From positions 44,159,578 to 44,223,577 of the forward strand of contig CM055895.1 of NCBI GenBank assembly GCA_029582155.1: 64,000 nucleotides of DNA. The letters are read 5' to 3'. Below, piece by piece: positions 56,885 to 64,000 of this stretch. Positions within the stretch are counted from its first letter, which is position 1, and every line of letters starts with the position of its first letter. The stretch comes from Panopea generosa. Its lineage: Eukaryota; Mollusca; Bivalvia; Adapedonta; Hiatellidae. The notes under the pieces are model-generated. The model was not told the origin of the DNA. It was given only the letters and a program-made list of their open reading frames with translations, and did no database searches. A program made the translations under genes and the position numbers.

Positions 56885-59800
56885 TTATGAACTACTTCTA
56901 GCATGTGTACGAAGTCCAGTTATGAAATTCTTCTAGCATGTGTGCGAAGTCCAGTTATGAACTACTTCTAGTATATGTGCGAGTCCAGTTATGAACTACT
57001 TCTTGTATATGTGCGAGTCCAGTTATGAACTACTTCTAGTATGTGTGCGGAGTCCATTTATGAACTACTTCTAGTTTGTGTGCAGAGTCCATTTATGAAT
57101 TACTTCTACTATGTGCGCAGAGTCCATTAATGTACAGCTTCTAGAATGTGCAGAGTCAAGTTATGAACTACTTCTAGTATGTGTGCAGAGTCCAGTTATG
57201 ACTGACTACTTTAAGTTTGTGTGCGGAGTCCAGTTGTGAACAACTTCTAGTATGTGTACGGAGTCAATTTATGAACTACTTCTACTATGTGTGCGGAGTC
57301 CAGTTATGAACTTCTTCTAGTTTATGCGCGAGTCCAGTTATGAACTACTTCTAGTATGTGTGCAGAGTCCAGTTGTGAACTACTTTTAGTATGTATGCGG
57401 AGTCCATTTGTGAACTACTTCTAGTATGTGTACGGAGTCAATTTATGAACTACTTCTACTATGTGTGCGGAGTCCAGTTGTGAACTACTTTTAGTATGTG
57501 TGCGGAGTCCAGTTATGAACTACTTCTAGTATGTGTGCAGAGTCCAGTTGTAAACTACTTATAGTATGTGTGCAGAGTCAGGTCATGAACTTCCTCTAGT
57601 TTGTATGCGGAGTCCAGATGTGAACTACTTCTACTATGTGTGCGGAGTCCAGTTGTGAACTACTTCGGGTATGTATGCGGAGTCCAGTTGTGAACTACTT
57701 CTACTATGTGTGTGGAGTCCATTTGTGAAATACTTCTACTATGTGTGCGGAGTCCAGTTGTGATATACTTCTACTGTGTGTGCAGAGTCCAGTTGTGATC
57801 TACTTCTACGTGTGAGGAGCCGAGGTGTGTACTATTTCTACAATGTTTGCAGAGTTAAGTTGTGAACTACTTCTACTATGTGTGCGGGTTCCTGTTGTGA
57901 ACTACTTCTACTATGTGTGTAGAGTCCAGTTTTGAACTTCTTCTGGTATGTGCGCGGAGTCCAGTTGTGAACTGGTTCTACTATGTGTGCAGAGTCCAGT
58001 TGTGAACTACTTTTAGTATATGTGCAAAGTCCAGTTGCGAACTATTCCTACTATGTGTGCAGAGTCCAATTGTTAACTACTTCTAGTATGTGTGCGGAGT
58101 CCAGTTGTGAACTACTTCTTGTATGTATGCGGAGTCCAGTTGTGAACTAATGCTTGTATGTATGAGTGCGGAGTCGATTTGTGAACTACTTATAATATGT
58201 GTGTGGAGTCCATTTTTGAATCCTTCTACTATGTGTGCGGAGTCCAGTTGTGAACTACTTCTTCTATGTGTGCAGAGTCATGTTGTAAACTACTTTAAGT
58301 ATGTGTGCAAAGTCCAGTTGTGAACTACTTCTACAGTGTGCGGAGTTCATTTATGAACTACTTCTACTATGTGTGCAGAGTCCAGTAATGAAGTACTTCT
58401 TGTATGTGTGCGGAGTCCAGTTATGAACTACTTCTAGTATGTGTGCGGTGTCCATTTGTAAACTACTTCTACTATGTGTACAGAGTTGTTATGAAAAACT
58501 TCTACTATGTGTGCAGTGTCCAGTTGTGAACTACTTCTACTATATGTGCAGAGTCAAGTTGTTAGCTACTTCTACTATGTGTGCAGATTCCAGGTGTTAA
58601 TAACTTCTAGCATGTGTGTGGACTCCAGTTGTGAACTACTTCTACTATGTGTGCATAGTCCAGTTGTGAACTACTTCAAGTATGCGTGTGGAGTCCAGTT
58701 GTGAAATACTTTTAGTGTGTGTGCAGAGTCCAGTTGTGAACTACTTATAGTATGTGTGCGGGGTCCAGTTATGAACTACTTCTAGTATGTGTGCAGAGTC
58801 CAATTGTTAACTACTTCTAGTATGTGTTCGGAGTCCAGTTGTGAACTACTTATTGTATGTATGCGAAGTCCAGTTGTGAACTAATTCTAGTATGTATGGG
58901 TGCGGATTCCATTTGTGAACTACTTATAGTATGTGTGTGGAGTCCATTTTTGACTACTTCTACTATGTGTGCGGAATCCAGTTGTGAACTACTTCTACTG
59001 TGTGTGCAGAGTCCAGTTTTGAACTACTTCTTCTATGTGTGCAGAGTCATGTTGTAAACTACTTTAAGTATGTGTGCAAAGTCCAGTTGTGAACTACTTC
59101 TACAGTGTGCGCAGAGTCCAGTTGTGAACTACTTTTAGTATGTGTGCGGACTCCAGTTGTGAACTACTTCTAGTATGTGTGCAGAGTCCAGTTGTAAACT
59201 ACCTATACTACGTGTGCGGAGTCCAGTTATAAACTACTTCTTCTATGTTTGCAGAGTCCAGTTTTGAACTACTTCTAGTATGTGTGCGAAGTTCATTTAT
59301 GAACTACTTCTACTATGTGTGCAGAGTCCAGTAAAGAAGTACTTCTAGTATGTGTGCGGAGTCCAGTTATGAACTACTTCTAGTATGTGTGCGGTGTCCA
59401 TTTGTGAACTACTTCTACTATGTGTACAGAGTCTTGTTATAAAATACTTCTACTATGTGTGCAGTGTCCAGTTGTGAACTACTTCTAGTATATGTGCGGA
59501 GTCCAGTTATAAACTACTTCTAGTATGTGTGCGTAGTCCATTTGAGAACTACTTCTTGTTTGTGTGCAGAATCCAGTTGTGAACTCCTTCTACTATTTTT
59601 GTGGAATCCATTTGAGAACTACTTCTAGTAGGTATGCGGAGTCCAGTTGTGAACTTCTTCTACTATGTGTGCAGAGTCCAGTTGCAAACTAATTCTAGTA
59701 CGTGTGCGGAGTGCAGTTGTAAACTCATTTTAGTATATGTGCGGAGTCCAGTTATGAACTATTTTGAGTACGTGTACGGAGTCCATTTGTGAACTTCTTC

Positions 59801-60440
59801 TAGTATGTGTGTGGAGTGTAGTTGTGAACTACTTCAGTTATGTGTGCAGAGTCCAGTTGTGAACTACTTCAAGTATGCGTGTGGAGTCCAGTTGTGAACT
59901 ACTTCTAGTATGTGTGCAGAGTCCAGTTGTGAACTACTTATACTATGTGTGCGGGGTCCAGTTATGAACTACTTCTGCTATGTGTGCAAAGTCCAATTGT
60001 GAATTACTTCTAGTATGTGTGCAGAGTCCAGTTATGAACTACTTATAGTATGTGTAAGGGGTCCAGTTGTGAACTACTTCTGCTATGTGTGCAGAGTCCA
60101 GTTGTGAACTTCTTCTAGTATGTGTGCAGAGTCCAGTTGTGAACTACTTATAGTATGTGTAAGGGGTCCAGTTATGAACTACTTCTGCTATGTGTGCAGA
60201 GTCCAGTTGTGAACTACTTCTAGTATGTGTGCAGAGTCCAGTTGTGAATTACTTTTGGTATGTATGCGGAATCTAGTTTTGAACTACTTCTAGTGTGTAT
60301 ACAGAGTCCAGTTATGAACTATGTCTGGAAGGTGTGCAGAGTCCAGTTATGAACTACTTTTAGTATATTTGCGGAGACCATTGATGAACTACTTCTAGTA
60401 TGTATGCAGATCCTAGTTATGAACTACTTCTACTATACAT
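56885..60440. repeat. 35-bp minisatellite, about 100 copies
   Basis: Unit 'gagtccagttgtgaactact' plus 'tctagtatgtgtgcg', 35 bp, about 100 copies, moderately diverged. Private variants (an inserted 'gtatgagtgcgg', a 'catgttgtaaactactttaag' unit) recur about 735 bp apart, around 58120-58500 and 58857-59450, so blocks of roughly 20 units were duplicated together. The whole array lies inside the intron of the BRI3-like gene. Short open frames are by-products of the 35-bp period. Confidence 0.95.
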
Positions 60441-60849
60441 GAATTGACAAACAGTGCATAACAATATTAAGCATTCGTAAGAAGCATTTCCTTATTTCTT
60501 AATTAGAGGCAATTTTCGACAAGGTTGTGCATATATAAAACAAGAACCGTGCGAACCGTCTTTGTTTGATTTACAAACAATATGCAAGTATTACGACGTC
60601 GCGATGGTAACCGAAACAACCGAAATTTCCGCAGGCGCACCGATGTTGGCTGAAATGACCGACCGTTGGTTCGATTGCTTCTGATACGCAAATAAGAAAT
60701 CCACATATTTTTTTCGGCTGTTACTTGAGTATGCATTCGTAGGATATGTTTTTATCTTGTAGTGTATTATGTAAGACAATGATCACTAACGAACTCTAAC
60801 GAGGTCAAACTTTCAGTACATGTATAACTTTTTATTTCTTTTTTTTTAT
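60441..60849. other. spacer between two minisatellites
   Basis: Holds a patch of higher GC (60590-60670: 'cgatggtaaccgaaacaacc', 'gcgcaccgatgttggctg') and a short minus-strand open frame (60503-60736). No recognised domain. Confidence 0.4.
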
Positions 60850-63030
60850 ATGTTAATGACCAGACCGTTGTGCCTTATTTGTTTCATTGCTCCACGTATG
60901 TCTGTGATATGTATATGACCAGACCGTTGTGCCTTATTTGTTTCATTGCTCCACGTATGTTTGTGATATGTACGTGACCAGACCGTTGTTCCTTATGTGT
61001 TGCATTGCTCCATGTATGTTTGTGATATGTACATGACCAGACCGTTGTGACTATTTGTTTCATTGCTCCACGTATGTTTGTGATATGTACGTGACCAGAC
61101 CGTTGTTCGTTATTTGTTGCATTGCGCCATGTATGTTTGTGATATGTACATGACCAGACCGTTGTTCCTTATTTGTTTCATTGCTCCACGTATGTTTGTG
61201 ATATGTACATGACCAGACCGTTGTTCCTTATTTGTTTCATTGCTCCACGTATATTTGTGATATGTACGTGACCAGACCGTAGTTCCTTATTTGTTGCATT
61301 GCTCCACGTATGTTTGTGATATGTACGTGACCAGACCGTTGTTCCTTATTTGTTTCATTGCTCCACGTATGTTTGTGATATGTACGTGACCAGACCGTTG
61401 TTCCTTATGTGTTGCATTGCTCCATGTATGTTTGTGATATGTACATGACCAGACCGTTGTGCCTTATTTGTTTCATTGCTCCACGTATGTTTGTGATATG
61501 TACATGACCAGACCGTTGTGCCTTATTTGTTTTATTGCTCCACGTATGTTTGTGATATGTACGTGACCAGACCGTTGTTTCTTATTTGTTTCATTGCTCC
61601 ACGTATGTTTGTGATATGTACGTGACCAGACCGTTGTTCCTTATTTGTTTCATTGCTCCACGTATGTTTGTGATATGTACGTGACCAGACCGTTGTGCCT
61701 TATTTGTTTCATTGCTCCACGTATGTTTGTGATATGTATATGACCAGACCGTTGTGCCTTATTTGTTTCATTGCTCCACGTATGTTTGTGATATGTACGT
61801 GACCAGACCGTTGTTCCTTATTCGTTGCATTGCTCCATGTATGTTTGTGATATGTACATGACCAGACCGTTGTGACTATTTGTTCCATTGCTCCACGTAT
61901 GTTTGTGATATGTACGTGACCAGACCGTTGTTCCTTATTTGTTGCATTGCTCACTGTATGTTTGTGATATGTACATGACCAGACCATTGTGCCTTATTTG
62001 TTTCATTGCTCCACGTATGTTTGTGATATGTACATGACCAGACCGTTGTTCCTTATTTGTTTCATTGCTCCACGTATGTTTGTGATATGTACATGACCAG
62101 ACCGTTGTTCCTTATTTGTTGCATTGCTCCACGTATGTTTGTGATATGTACGTGACCAGACCGTTGTTCCTTATTTGTTTCATTGCTCCACGTATGTTTG
62201 TGATATGTACGTGACCAGACCGTTGTTCCTTATGTGTTGCATTGCTCCATGTATGTTTGTGATATGTACATGACCAGACCGTTGTGCCTTATTTGTTTTA
62301 TTGCTCCACGTATGTTTGTGATATGTACGTGACCAGACCGTTGTGCCTTATTTGTTTCATTGCTCCACGTATGTCTGTGATATGTACATGACCAGACCGT
62401 TGTTCCTTATTTGTTTCATTGCTCCACGTATGTTTGTGATATATACGCGACCAGACCGTTGTTTTATATTTGTTGCATTGCTCCACGTATGTCTGTGATA
62501 TGTACATGACCAGACCGTTGTGCCTTATTTGTTTTATTGCTCCACGTATGTTTGTGATATGTACATGACCAGACCGTTGTTCCTTATTTGTTTCATTGCT
62601 CCACGTATGTTTGTGATATGTACGTGACCAGACCGTTGTTCCTTATTTGTTGCATTGCTCCATGTATGTTTGTGATATGTACATGACCAGACCGTTGTGC
62701 CTTATTTGTTTCATTGCTCAACGTATGTTTGTGATATGTACGTGACCAGACCGTTGTTCCTTATTTGTTGCATTGCTCAACGTATGTTTGTGATATGTAC
62801 GTGACCAGACCGTTGTTCCTTATTTGTTGCATTGCTCCATGTATGTTTGTGATATGTACATGACCAGAACGCTGTGCCTTATTTGTTTCATTGTTCCACG
62901 TTTGTTTGTGATATTTACATGACCAGATCGTTGTGTCTTATTTATTTCATTGCTCCACGTATGTTTGTGATATTTACATGACCAGGCCGTTGTGTCTAAT
63001 TTATTTCAATGTTGCTCGTGTGTATGTGAT
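60850..63030. repeat. 59-bp minisatellite, about 37 copies
   Basis: Unit 'tgaccagaccgttgttcctt' plus 'atttgtttcattgctccacg' plus 'tatgtttgtgatatgtacg', 59 bp, about 37 copies. Units are much more alike than in the 35-bp array, with a few alternating variants ('gtgcc' or 'gttcc', 'ttca' or 'tgca', 'cacg' or 'catg'). The last three units are more diverged. The array lies in the intron of the BRI3-like gene. Confidence 0.95.
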
Positions 63031-63133
63031 ATGCATATGTGTGAAGTTATTTGCAGTGTAATATGTTTAAACGCTATAAAAGAAGGTGACTTAGCATTCC
63101 TTGACATAACCGAGGTCAGAAGTTGAAACTTAC

Positions 63134-63228
63134 ATGTTGACAAGATCCTAGAGTTCCTGGCTGCGCCAAAATTGTCACAGGTGCTGCCACAACTTGTTGG
63201 GCGTAGACGGGTGGCTGCTGGGCATAAC
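63134..63228 (-). CDS. BRI3-like protein, internal Pro/Gln-rich exon
   Basis: A 95-nt exon on the minus strand lies between an acceptor (ttatgatatgtag) and a perfect donor (cat|gtaagt). It carries 2 nt of a split codon and 31 codons: YAQQPPVYAQQVVAAPV, then TILAQPGTLGSCQH. BRI3-family proteins have an N-terminal P/Q/Y-rich segment that leads to Cys residues and then the membrane helix. This order and the phase-0 joint with 56199-56327 support one gene. The 6.8-kb intron is filled by two satellite arrays. The upstream exon with the start codon was not identified with confidence. A possible 3' end of it lies at 63811 (ending in G before gtttgt, phase 1), but support is weak. Confidence 0.55.
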
Positions 63229-63317
63229 CTACATATCATAAAACATACATTTAAACAGTCATGTCGATTCTTAGTTTCAGGGCATTTTTTTACTCGTATA
63301 TCTGTAGTATAATGAAT

Positions 63318-63779
63318 CTGGCTTCTGTTTCGGTAAAATTGAATTTAAATTCTTAGTCTGTAGAGCGGATCTAGTTCTCCCGATTAGGTCCGTTAAATAG
63401 CAATGTTGAGAAAGTAACATTTGAGCATATTGATTGGTCAGCTGCGTCAACTCAAAGTTTGAAAGACGTCACCGTTTAGTAAGCATTCAATTTCTATGAA
63501 TTGTGGGACAGGCACAAAATGTCCTGCTTTTTCATTGGTGGTTAATGACCTGATTTGAGAGATATCAGGTTCTAGGATCGACTTTTAATTTCTTAAAAAC
63601 CTGACTCATGTTTGACTGGTTATTTGTTAATTATATATAATAATCAATATCAAAGAAACATATGCATTTTACTGGAACCAGTCAAAAAACATGGCCGTCT
63701 AGCTGCTTTTCTTAAATTTAAGTTTTTAAGTATTTAAGTGCATACATGTACTTAAATATGTTGGTTAAACAGAAGCCAG
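63318..63779. mobile_element. candidate MITE, 462 bp
   Basis: Begins with 'ctggcttctgttt' and ends with its inverted copy 'aacagaagccag' (11-13 bp). The interior has no coding capacity. A second copy of the left end occurs at about 9331. Target-site duplication was not clear. It lies in the upstream intron of the BRI3-like gene. Confidence 0.5.
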
Positions 63780-64000
63780 CCGGCACATAAGAATAATGCT
63801 AATAACAAACCTATAACGTCTGGTTCCTTCCATGTCTTTCTAGCCTCAATTTTAAAAAAAGTATCACCACCCCATTGATTTAGGAGAAACATGAAAGGTT
63901 TTTTTTTTACAGGTAACTAATTATTCATTCATTCGATATAATATATATTAAATCGTTATACAAGTCGTCTCCGTCAAATGTGATGAGGTGACCAGTTCCA

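Noticed and set aside
57000..59060. Plus-strand open frames with CELL-type repeats over the 35-bp array
   Set aside because: By-products of the 35-bp period; they end at random unit variants.
61709..62507. Minus-strand open frames over the 59-bp array as genes
   Set aside because: Pure tandem repeat translation, without any unique sequence.

Overview
The window looks like non-coding-rich genomic DNA from a marine invertebrate, most likely a bivalve or other mollusc. The case rests on strong AT richness, split genes with GT..AG splice sites, about two dozen tRNA-derived SINE copies, several minisatellite arrays, decayed LINEs of the kinds common in molluscs, and a relic tyrosine-recombinase gene of the Crypton/ZMYM2-like type. 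There is no bacterial or organellar organisation, no rRNA and no convincing functional tRNA gene. Species assignment is inference.

Two host genes can be supported. (1) An uninterrupted sulfotransferase reading frame (50908-52089, +) encodes a type II membrane protein of the heparan-sulfate 3-O-sulfotransferase type. It has a plausible 5' splice acceptor at 50733 and a poly(A) signal at 52138. (2) The 3' part of a BRI3-like (brain protein I3) small membrane-protein gene lies on the minus strand. A proline/glutamine-rich exon (63134-63228) joins in phase to a last exon (56199-56327) that encodes a membrane segment and a CNNCG tail. The 6.8-kb intron between them contains two complete minisatellite arrays (35-bp and 59-bp units). 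Two weaker minus-strand coding segments are an unrecognised Cys-rich exon (7069-7186) and a Thr/Pro/Leu repeat segment (22343-22596).

Layout: 1-918, a 95-bp tandem array running into SINEs. 919-10085, dispersed repeats, SINEs and one candidate exon. 11720-13375, a decayed LINE with most of a reverse transcriptase. 13368-15669 and 24405-27190, two copies of a 2.3-2.8 kb repeat. 19844-21029, a broken tyrosine-recombinase gene with a 25-nt C tract in the middle. 27191-29500, a degenerate 20-bp array. 31860-35325, a 38-bp minisatellite with an internal segmental duplication. 35990-39600, dispersed repeats and a hairpin element. 41105-42935, a LINE with endonuclease and the start of RT but no 3' half. 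43640-44680, a tandem repeat of about 280 bp. 45385-47290, SINEs, an inverted SINE pair and a LINE ORF1 relic. 50425-52500, SINEs, the sulfotransferase and a LINE tail. 53220-54640, an L1/Tx1-like LINE tail. 55215-55916, a full SINE and a near-perfect palindrome. 56093-63779, the BRI3-like gene with its satellite-filled intron and a candidate MITE.

No dedicated new system (defence, biosynthetic or similar) is evident. The observations most worth following are the BRI3-like gene with a satellite-filled intron, the tyrosine-recombinase relic, the link between the 95-bp array and a SINE flank, the 38-bp array with no stop codons on one strand, and several strong hairpins. All homology statements come from reading motifs by eye. 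No database search was run.
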